From: Nakamurella flava
Lineage (GTDB): Bacteria > Actinomycetota > Actinomycetes > Mycobacteriales > Nakamurellaceae
Assembly: GCF_005298075.1 (NCBI RefSeq)
Contig: NZ_SZZH01000006.1
Coordinates: forward strand, 1-64,000
Direction: 5' to 3'
Length of the DNA stretch: 64,000 nucleotides
The notes under the pieces were generated by a model, which saw nothing but the letters and a program-made list of their open reading frames with translations, did not search any database and had not been told where the DNA came from. The first letter of the stretch is position 1. Each line of letters begins with the position of its first letter. The translations under genes and the position numbers were made by a program. This document shows, in pieces, positions 57,575 through 64,000 of the stretch.

Positions 57575-59554
57575 ATGCCCGGATCAGCCCCGGCCATGGC
57601 TGACGGGCGCCCCCGGGACGCGGCCGTGGTGGCGGCGGCGTTCACCGCACTACCGGTCGCCGCCGTCGCCCTCCAGGGCCCCGAGCACCTGATCGTCGCC
57701 GCGAACCCGGCGTACGAGACGCTGATCGGCCGGGCCGATGTCGTCGGTCGCACGGTGCGGCACGTCATCCCGGAAGCCGTGTCGCAGCAGATCGTCTCGA
57801 TGCTCGACCGGGTGCGGGACAACGGACTCGGTGAACAGCTCGTCGGCTGGCGGGCGCAGCTCGGCGAGGGGACGGCGCTGCGCGAGGTCTACCTGGACTG
57901 CCTGATCGTCCCGTGGGACTGGCCGGACGGTCGGCGCCGTGGGGTCCTGGTCACCGCGGCCGACGTGTCCGACCGGGTCCGGGCCCACCACGAGGAACAG
58001 ACCCGGGCCCGGCACGCCGAACGCCGGTACGCCGCCGCCCACGACCTCACGCTGGAACTGCAGCGCGCCCTGCTGCCCGCCCACCTGCCGGTCCTGCCCG
58101 CCGTCGAACTGTCGGCCCGTTACCTCGTCGCCGCGCTTGGGCAGGCGGCCGGCGGGGACTGGTTCGACGCCGTGCAACTCGATCACGGGCGGGTCGGGCT
58201 GGTCGTCGGCGATGTCGTCGGCCACGGGGTCGCCGCGTCAGCGGCCATGGGCCAACTGCGGGTCGTGCTCCGCCATGCCCTGCAGAGCCGCCACGGCGAG
58301 CTCGCCGCGGCCGTCGCCGATCTCGACCGCTACATCGGTGACGACCCGGCCCTGCGGGCGACCACCCTGTGTGTCGCTGTCCTCGACCCGCAGGACGGCG
58401 CCCTGACCTACTGCACCATCGGCCATCCGCCGCCCCTGCTGGTGAACCCCACCGGGGCCGCCCGGTACCTGACCCCGACCGGACCCGCCCACCCGGGATC
58501 CGGTCAGCCGCCGACGGTGGGCACCGACACCGTGGGACCGGACGACGTGCTGCTGCTGTACTCCGACGGCCTGATCGACCGGGCCGGCCAGCGTCGCCGG
58601 CAGACCCTGGAGACCCTCGCGACCGTCGCGGGGGACGCGGCGGCCAACCGCATCATGCCGCTGGGCGCGTCGATGTCGCGCACGGAGCGCGTCTGCGAAC
58701 AGACGGTGGAGGTGCTCACCCGGTCCGGCCACCACGACGACGTCACCGTGCTCGCCGCCCGCCGACGGACCCCCGTCGGCCCCCTGTCCATCGACGTGCC
58801 CGCCGAGCGCGCGCAGCTGACGGTGCTGCGGTCCCGGGTCGCCGCGTGGCTGGGCGAGTTCCCGGCGACCAGCGGCCAGTCCCAGGCCCTGACGTTGGCC
58901 GTCACCGAAGTCGGCAACAACGTGGTCGAGTACGCGCACCGGCGCGGCGACGGCCGGGACGAGACCATTGCCGTGACCGGCGAACTGACGGCGGAAGGGG
59001 TCGTCGAGATCCGCATCGCCGACGGCGGTCTCTGGCCGCCGGCGACGTCCACGGCCGGGGAGGGGGCCGGGCGGGGTCTGTGGATCGCCGGGTCACTGGT
59101 CGACGAGCTGCGCGTGGAACACCCGGCCGACGGCGGGACGGTGGTGGTCCTGCGCTCGCGGATGCGGCGGCTCGCCCATCTCGGCGCGGCGACCCTCGGC
59201 TCCCGGTCCGAACCCGGCCCCGGCGTCACCGTGCGGGTCATGGCCGGGCCTCCGGCCGTGGTCGTCGTGACCGGGGCGGTCGACGCGTCGACGGCCGACA
59301 CGGTGGCCGAACGGCTCGACAGTGCGGGTCGCGGCGGGATGCTGCCCCTGACCGTGGATCTCACGGGGGTGACGGTGCTGTCCAGCGCCGGGGTACGAGC
59401 ACTGTTCACCGCCCGCGACCGGCACGAGCGGCACGGCACGGCCCTGGACGTGCTGGCCGAACCGGACAGCTCGGTGGCCGACGTCCTGGAGTTGAGCGGA
59501 CTGGACGCGAAAGCCCCGGCGGTCGGCCCGTCCACCGTGGTGGGCGAGCACTGA
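57575..59554 (+). CDS. PP2C/SpoIIE phosphatase with PAS, anti-sigma-like ATPase and STAS domains
   Basis: 659 residues from the ATG at 57575; the ATG at 57596 is an alternative and no strong ribosome site marks either. A PAS-like N-terminal part (LIVAANPAYETLIGRADVVG), PP2C phosphatase (GGDWFDAVQLDHGRVGLVVG, GHPPPLLVN, LLLYSDGLIDRAG), an HATPase_c_2 (RsbW-like) kinase domain (VTEVGNNVVEYAHRRGDGR, GRGLWIAGSLVDEL), and a C-terminal STAS domain (TVDLTGVTVLSSAGVRALFT). All parts of a partner-switching sigma-control circuit are thus in one chain. Signal unknown. Confidence 0.88.
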   Translation: MPGSAPAMADGRPRDAAVVAAAFTALPVAAVALQGPEHLIVAANPAYETLIGRADVVGRTVRHVIPEAVSQQIVSMLDRVRDNGLGEQLVGWRAQLGEGTALREVYLDCLIVPWDWPDGRRRGVLVTAADVSDRVRAHHEEQTRARHAERRYAAAHDLTLELQRALLPAHLPVLPAVELSARYLVAALGQAAGGDWFDAVQLDHGRVGLVVGDVVGHGVAASAAMGQLRVVLRHALQSRHGELAAAVADLDRYIGDDPALRATTLCVAVLDPQDGALTYCTIGHPPPLLVNPTGAARYLTPTGPAHPGSGQPPTVGTDTVGPDDVLLLYSDGLIDRAGQRRRQTLETLATVAGDAAANRIMPLGASMSRTERVCEQTVEVLTRSGHHDDVTVLAARRRTPVGPLSIDVPAERAQLTVLRSRVAAWLGEFPATSGQSQALTLAVTEVGNNVVEYAHRRGDGRDETIAVTGELTAEGVVEIRIADGGLWPPATSTAGEGAGRGLWIAGSLVDELRVEHPADGGTVVVLRSRMRRLAHLGAATLGSRSEPGPGVTVRVMAGPPAVVVVTGAVDASTADTVAERLDSAGRGGMLPLTVDLTGVTVLSSAGVRALFTARDRHERHGTALDVLAEPDSSVADVLELSGLDAKAPAVGPSTVVGEH

Positions 59555-59595
59555 CCGCCGGGGCGTGAACGTCCGGCTTGCCGTGTTTGATCGGG

Positions 59596-61149
59596 TCAGA
59601 TGACCTCGACGCCCTCGGCGCCACCGACGGTCGCCGCCGGCTTGCGCTCGGGCTGGTTGCGGCTGACCAGGTAGTGGATCGCGAAACCGACCGCGGCACC
59701 GGCGAACCAGCTGTAGTTGGCCGAGTCACCGAAGCTGAAGAAGACCAGGATCAGGGCGACGACGGCACCGACCAGGGTGGCCACGATCGCCACCGGGTTG
59801 TAGCCGTTCTTGTAGTAGTACGCCCCGTCCGACTTCATCGAGTACAGGTCGTCGATGTAGACCTTGCGCTTCTTGATCAGGTAGTAGTCGGCGATCAGCA
59901 CGCCGTACAGCGGGCCGATGAAGGCACCCAGGATGTCCAGCGTGTAGTGGATCGTGGTGGGGCTGTTGAACAGGTTCCACGGGGTGAGCAGCACCGAACC
60001 GACGGCGGCGATCATGCCGCCCATCCGCCAGCTGATCTTCTGCGGCCAGACGTTGGAGAAGTCGAACGCCGGGGAGACGAAGTTGGCGACGATGTTGATG
60101 CCGACGGTCGCGATCATGAACGTCAGGGCGCCCAGCACGATGGCGTAGGTGTTGCCGAGCCGGCCGACGGTCTCCACCGGGTCGGTGATGAGCTCGCCGT
60201 AGACGGGGCGGGTGGCCGCGGCGGTGACCACGGTGACGATCGAGAAGACCAGGAAGTTGACCGGCAGACCGAGGAAGTTGCCCTTCTTGACCGCGGCGAA
60301 CGTCTTGCCGTAGCGGGAGAAGTCGCCGTAGTTCAGCATCGGGCCGGAGAAGTACGAGACGACCAGCGCGATCGCCGACAGCAGCGCGGGCAGCACGGCC
60401 AGACCGGTGATGCTGGTGCCGTCCTCGGCCAGGTTGAAGTCGATGTTGTCCCAGCCGGCCTGCAGGACGAGGTAGCCGCAGAGCAGGAACATGACGACAT
60501 AGACGGCGGGGCCGCAGAAGTCGATGAACTTGCGGATGGCCTCCATGCCGCGCCAGAACACCAGCGCCTGGGCGACCCACATGATGAAGAAGCCGACGTA
60601 GCCGAGCAGCGACAGGCCGGCGAAGCCGTACTGGTTGACGTCACCGTAGGGGGCGAGGTTCGGCCACAGGCTGATGGCCAGGATGACCAGCGAGTGCGAG
60701 GCCAGGTAGGTCTGGATGCCGTACCAGGCGACGGCGATGAGGCCGCGGATGATGGCCGGGACGTTGGCGCCGAGCACACCGAACGGCACCCGGCAGGCGA
60801 CCGGGTAGGGCACGCCGGTGGCCTGGCTGGGCCGGGCGACCAGGTTGCAGAGCAGGTAGACGATGGTGATGCCGACCAGCAGGGCGACGAGCACCTGCCA
60901 GGCGGCCAGACCGAGGGCGAACAGGCTGCCGGCGAAGACGTAGCCGCCGACCGAGTGGACGTCGGACATCCAGAACGCGAAGAAGTTGTAGGCCTTCCAG
61001 TTCTGCTTACGCAGCGGGGCCAGTTCCTCGTTGGTCAGCCGCGGGTCGTACCCGGGCTTGATCAGCCCGGCACCGGCCGGGTGGTCGACGGACGGGGCCT
61101 GCTCGGGCGGCCCGGAGGCGGACCCGGTGACGGGGGCGGTATCGGTCAT
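59596..61149 (-). CDS. NCS1-family permease (allantoin/purine type)
   Basis: 517 residues from the ATG at 61149 with GGAG five bases before. NCS1 pattern: ASLFALGLAAWQVLVALLVG-type first helices, GVPYPVACRVPFGVLGANVP, and GDFSRYGKTFAAV. PucI/AllP-like allantoin or hydantoin permeases are the nearest group by eye. It is downstream of allantoinase on the same strand with a 255-base gap full of operator-like repeats, so it is separately controlled. It lacks the Cys tail of the paralogue at 45216-46919. Confidence 0.88.
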   Translation of the reverse strand: MTDTAPVTGSASGPPEQAPSVDHPAGAGLIKPGYDPRLTNEELAPLRKQNWKAYNFFAFWMSDVHSVGGYVFAGSLFALGLAAWQVLVALLVGITIVYLLCNLVARPSQATGVPYPVACRVPFGVLGANVPAIIRGLIAVAWYGIQTYLASHSLVILAISLWPNLAPYGDVNQYGFAGLSLLGYVGFFIMWVAQALVFWRGMEAIRKFIDFCGPAVYVVMFLLCGYLVLQAGWDNIDFNLAEDGTSITGLAVLPALLSAIALVVSYFSGPMLNYGDFSRYGKTFAAVKKGNFLGLPVNFLVFSIVTVVTAAATRPVYGELITDPVETVGRLGNTYAIVLGALTFMIATVGINIVANFVSPAFDFSNVWPQKISWRMGGMIAAVGSVLLTPWNLFNSPTTIHYTLDILGAFIGPLYGVLIADYYLIKKRKVYIDDLYSMKSDGAYYYKNGYNPVAIVATLVGAVVALILVFFSFGDSANYSWFAGAAVGFAIHYLVSRNQPERKPAATVGGAEGVEVI

Positions 61150-61285
61150 CGGAACTCCAGCAGAAGGCGACGGTCTCGACTCGGTCGAGAACACTCGGCC
61201 GGCGGACGATCGCCGCCGGCGTACCGCATCACCGCCTGCACACCGGGCCCGGGTGCACACGCGGTTCCCGTTCCGACGCGCCATT

Positions 61286-61314
61286 TCCTGTCCGCGTCAG
61301 AACGTTGGACAGGA
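61286..61314. promoter_or_regulatory. Operator-like inverted repeat before the NCS1 permease
   Basis: TCCTGTCC (61286-61293) and GGACAGGA (61307-61314), perfect 8-bp arms with 13 bases between, lie about 140 bases before the permease start. They could bind a dimeric repressor of purine catabolism. No established motif is matched. Confidence 0.45.
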
Positions 61315-61350
61315 CACTAGGAACGCATTGTTGCGGCCCGATAACGCGGG

Positions 61351-61405
61351 GGATATATCTGCCTGGTTTCGCCGTTTCCCCAGTTCAGAGCAGTCGGATA
61401 TATCT
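61351..61405. promoter_or_regulatory. Two GGATATATCT repeats between allantoinase and the NCS1 permease
   Basis: GGATATATCT occurs at 61351-61360 and 61396-61405, 45 bases apart start to start. GATATATC is itself palindromic and is very AT-rich for this genome. The right copy abuts the allantoinase stop codon. Between them lie two GTTTC words. Likely regulator-binding sites for the permease gene. Confidence 0.5.
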
Positions 61406-62781
61406 CAGAGTGCGCCGATGAGGCGTCCGGCGACCAACTCGTCGTCCAATCGGGTGCCCCGCAACCAGGTGGCGCGAACCACGCCGCGCAATTCACGTCC
61501 GAGATACGGCGTGACCGGGTGTCGGTGCCGCACGAGACCGGGGACCACGGTGTAGGTCTCGTCGACGGCCAGAGCGACCAGGTCGGCGTCGGCGCCGATC
61601 TCGATACGGCCCTTGTGCTCCAATCCGGCCAGATCGGCCGGGCCACGGGACATCCACGCCAGCACGGTGGCCAGGTCGATCCCGCGCTGCTGCGCGGCCG
61701 CCCAGACGGCACCGAGACCGAACTGCAGGCCGGCGATCCCGCCCCAGGCCAGGCCGAGGTCGCCGACGTCGAGCAGCTTCAGTTCCGGGGTGCTCGGCGA
61801 ATGGTCGGACACCACGATGTCGACGGTGCCGTCCAGCAGGCCGGCCCACAGCGCGTCCTGGTCGGACCGACCCCGGACCGGCGGGCAGCACTTGTACTGC
61901 GGCGCACCGTCCGGGATCGACTCCGCCTCGAGAGTCAGGTAGTGCGGGCAGGTCTCGGCGGTGATCGGTACGCCGTCGGCCTTGGCCTGGCGGATCAGCT
62001 CCACCCCGGCCGCGCTGGACAGGTGCACGATGTGGGTGCGGCAGCCCGTCGCCGCGGCGGTCTCGACGCACCGTTGCACGGCGCTGCTCTCGGCGGTGTC
62101 CGGCCGGGAGGCGACGAACGCGGCGTAGCTGCGGCCCTGCGGGGTGGGCGCGGTGTGCAGCACCGCCGGATCCTCGGCGTGCACCAGCAGCAGCCCCCCG
62201 ACCCCGGCGATCACCTCCATCGCCGCCTTCAGCTCGGCCGCGTCGACCGGCGGGAACTCGGGGACGCCGGAGTCCTGCAGGAAACACTTCACCCCGAACA
62301 CCCCGGCGGCGAACAGCTCCGGCAGGTCGTCGAGGTTGGTCGGGACGCAGCCGCCCCAGAACCCGGTGTCCACCCGGCAGCACCCCCGGGCGGCGGCCCG
62401 CTTGGTGGCCAGCGCGGCCGCCGTCAGGGTCGGCGGCAGCGAGTTCAACGGCATGTCGATGACGGTGGTCACGCCGCCGTGCGCGGCCGCCAGGGTGGCC
62501 GAGTCGAAGCCCTCCCACTCGGTGCGCCCCGGCTCGTTGATGTGCACGTGGGTATCGACCAAACCCGGGATCAGCACCTCGTCGGCGGCCAGGGTGACGG
62601 TGCGCCCGGCGCTGACCGGGCTGCCCGGGGCCGCCAGGGCGACGATGCGACCCAGCCGGACGTGGACGTCGACCGCCTGCTCCCGGCCGTCGATCAGGGC
62701 GCGCGGGGCCTGGATCACCAGATCGACCGGGTGGTCGTCCGGAGTGACGACAGGGCGGGAGAACGTGTGCGCGGGGCTCAT
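61405..62781 (-). CDS. allB: Allantoinase
   Basis: 458 residues. Cyclic amidohydrolase metal sites: DTHVHINEPGRTEWEGFD (HxH), GVKCFLQDS with the carbamylated Lys, HAEDPAVL, HIVHLSSAAGVELI, TAETCPHYLTL, and catalytic Asp in VSDHSPSTPEL. Hydrolyses allantoin to allantoate. The LLM enzyme gene is 37 bases upstream on the same strand and the permease downstream. Completes the visible part of the purine ring-opening route. Confidence 0.96.
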   Translation of the reverse strand: MSPAHTFSRPVVTPDDHPVDLVIQAPRALIDGREQAVDVHVRLGRIVALAAPGSPVSAGRTVTLAADEVLIPGLVDTHVHINEPGRTEWEGFDSATLAAAHGGVTTVIDMPLNSLPPTLTAAALATKRAAARGCCRVDTGFWGGCVPTNLDDLPELFAAGVFGVKCFLQDSGVPEFPPVDAAELKAAMEVIAGVGGLLLVHAEDPAVLHTAPTPQGRSYAAFVASRPDTAESSAVQRCVETAAATGCRTHIVHLSSAAGVELIRQAKADGVPITAETCPHYLTLEAESIPDGAPQYKCCPPVRGRSDQDALWAGLLDGTVDIVVSDHSPSTPELKLLDVGDLGLAWGGIAGLQFGLGAVWAAAQQRGIDLATVLAWMSRGPADLAGLEHKGRIEIGADADLVALAVDETYTVVPGLVRHRHPVTPYLGRELRGVVRATWLRGTRLDDELVAGRLIGAL

Positions 62782-62817
62782 GGGTTCGGAGTATGCCCCC
62801 GTTGCCGGGCCCGGGCG

Positions 62818-63663
62818 TCAGCTGCTCAGCCGCAGGGCCTCCGCCAGGGCGCGCACTCCGGCCGACCGGGCCGCCTCGTCCCCGTCACCACCCGGGGTGA
62901 GCACCTGTGCGCACACGTGGTCGGCGCCCGCGGCCAGGTGCTCGTCCAGACCGGCGGCGAGGGTCTGTGCATCCCCGTGCCGGGCCAGGGCGTCGATCAA
63001 CGCGTCGCTCCCGCCGCCCGCCACGTCGGCGTCCGACCATCCCAACCGCTGCAGGTTCCGGCGGTAGTTGACCCGCTCCAGGTAGTAGGCGGCGGTCGGC
63101 CGGGCCAGCTCGCGGGCCCGCCGCGGATCGGTGTCCAGCACCACCTTCTGCTCCGGCGCGAGAAGCGGCCCGGTGCCCAGGGTCTCGCGGGCCAGGCGGG
63201 TGTGTTCGGGCGTCGTGAAGTACGGGTGGGCGCCGACCGCCCGCTCCCCCGACAACCGCAGCACCCGCGGCCCCAGCGCGGCGAGCACCCGCCCCGACGC
63301 CGGCACCCCCGCTTCGTCGAGCTCGTCCAGGTAGTCGACGATCGTCGCGTAGGGGGTGCGGTACTCGGCGGTCGACTCCCGGTGGCCGATCCCAACCCCG
63401 AGCAGGAACCGCGCGCCGAACCGGTCGGCCAGCCGGTGATGGGCCGCCGCGGCCTCCGCCGCCGGGGTCGCCCACATGTTCACGACCCCGGTGGCCACCA
63501 CGATCCGGTCGGTGGCGGCCAGCAGCGCCTCCACCTCGGCCAGGTCGCCGCCCGGCGACGCACCGACCCACAACGTCCCGTAGCCGAGTTCCTCGACCTG
63601 ACGGGCGAAGTCGGGCGACACGTCCTGCTTGCGGATCCAGATGCCGTACCGGCCGAGTTCCAT
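62818..63663 (-). CDS. LLM-class F420-type oxidoreductase
   Basis: 281 residues: RYGIWIRKQDVSPDFARQVE, ELGYGTLWVGASPGGDLAEV, TDRIVVATGVVNMWATPAAE, FGARFLLGVGIGHRES. This is the F420-dependent luciferase-like group (probable F420/FMN-dependent hydride transfer); the substrate is not evident. It lies between an Lrp-type regulator and allantoinase, on the same strand, so it may be cotranscribed with them. A purine-related role is possible but unproven. Confidence 0.87.
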   Translation of the reverse strand: MELGRYGIWIRKQDVSPDFARQVEELGYGTLWVGASPGGDLAEVEALLAATDRIVVATGVVNMWATPAAEAAAAHHRLADRFGARFLLGVGIGHRESTAEYRTPYATIVDYLDELDEAGVPASGRVLAALGPRVLRLSGERAVGAHPYFTTPEHTRLARETLGTGPLLAPEQKVVLDTDPRRARELARPTAAYYLERVNYRRNLQRLGWSDADVAGGGSDALIDALARHGDAQTLAAGLDEHLAAGADHVCAQVLTPGGDGDEAARSAGVRALAEALRLSS

Positions 63664-63720
63664 GGCGGTGTCTTCTTTCTTTCTCGATGGGTCGGGCGCA
63701 GGCGTCGGGGGCGGTCCGGC

Positions 63721-64000
63721 TCAGGCCGGGTGCACGGGCCGGCCGGTCAGCGGACTGGAGTAGACGACGCTGGTCGCGATGTTCCCCAACGTCGCCAGCC
63801 GACCGGTGATCCGTTCCAGGTCGCGCATCGACCGGGCCAGGGTCTTGAGGACGAAACAGTCCTCGCCGGTGACGTGATGGGCCTCGACGATCTCCGGGGT
63901 GCTGTCGAGCAGGTCGTGGAACGGCTTGTAGTTGCCCGACCGGTACGCCAACCGCACGAACGCCATCACCGGATACCCGAGCGCCTCCGGATCGAGGCGG
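63721..64000 (-). CDS. Lrp/AsnC-family regulator, C-terminal part (runs off window)
   Basis: The frame is open to the window edge, so the 5' end with the DNA-binding domain is missing. Visible residues RLDPEALGYPVMAFVRLAYR, YKPFHDLLDSTPEIVEAHHV, TGEDCFVLKTLARSMRDLER match the RAM effector-binding domain of Lrp/AsnC. A short reading from the GTG at 63969 would be only the C-terminal part. It could regulate the LLM-allantoinase genes that follow on the same strand. Confidence 0.88.
   Translation of the reverse strand, partial: RLDPEALGYPVMAFVRLAYRSGNYKPFHDLLDSTPEIVEAHHVTGEDCFVLKTLARSMRDLERITGRLATLGNIATSVVYSSPLTGRPVHPA

Noticed and set aside
1-64000. tRNA, rRNA, CRISPR arrays, oriC and prophage
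   Set aside because: No cloverleaf, rRNA signature, regularly spaced repeat array, DnaA-box cluster or phage structural gene was seen on either strand; a covariance-model scan would be needed to exclude small RNAs fully.

Overview
The window comes from a very high-GC actinobacterial chromosome. The signs are G/C-ending codons almost throughout, two F420-type luciferase-like oxidoreductases, a GntR/MocR regulator, a PadR/HAAS pair, DUF1206, DUF2071 and DUF559 proteins, and motifs resembling actinobacterial GlnR boxes. A Nakamurella/Frankia-like soil actinomycete is a reasonable guess, but nothing here fixes the genus. No rRNA, tRNA, CRISPR array, intact insertion sequence or prophage was found.

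Layout: 0-9.8 kb holds a DUF2256 fragment, an F420-type oxidoreductase, a MerR regulator overlapping a carboxymuconolactone decarboxylase-DUF664 fusion, two tandem secreted CAP-like/beta-trefoil paralogues, and an ABC exporter operon with a histidine kinase between its ATPase and permease genes. A clearly lower-GC island (about 9.9-12.7 kb) carries a lipoprotein, an I36/crystallin-like secreted protein, PadR and a HAAS membrane protein. Then come two response regulators, a HAD phosphatase, and FUSC, DUF1206 and DUF2071 proteins. From 18.8 to 36.9 kb lies a nitrogen block: a NitT/TauT-type ABC importer, then urease genes scattered as ureD-ureG, ureF and ureABC, separated by unrelated genes. 37-44.9 kb is accessory: a broken YhcG nuclease gene, an excisionase-type antitoxin/PIN toxin pair, a dehydrogenase, an MFS pump with its TetR regulator, a squalene-cyclase-like protein and DNA polymerase IV. 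45-64 kb is mainly purine use: two NCS1 permeases, an NCS2 xanthine/urate permease, uricase, 5-hydroxyisourate hydrolase, allantoinase and an Lrp regulator, interspersed with a CocE hydrolase, a MocR-EamA pair, AlkD, SodC, an MFS carrier and a PP2C anti-sigma-type phosphatase.

The genes suggest a route in which purine compounds are imported, urate is oxidised and allantoin opened, with urea ending in urease. Enzymes between allantoate and urea, OHCU decarboxylase and ureE are not in the window. A GlnR-type box precedes ureA, and a weaker one precedes the ABC importer, so the two may share nitrogen control.

The most unusual signal is a family of six repeats, each exactly 61 bp, with about 10-bp terminal inverted repeats (CGCGACTTGG/CGCGACTGGG). 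They sit mostly between convergent genes. Two copies in opposite orientation bracket a DUF559 nuclease-like gene that splits the urease operon between ureC and ureF. This looks like a small repeat-plus-nuclease element that may be mobile. Other notable features are a 22-G tract inside a hairpin, a palindrome carrying both stop codons of sodC and uricase, and paired operator-like repeats before several transporters.
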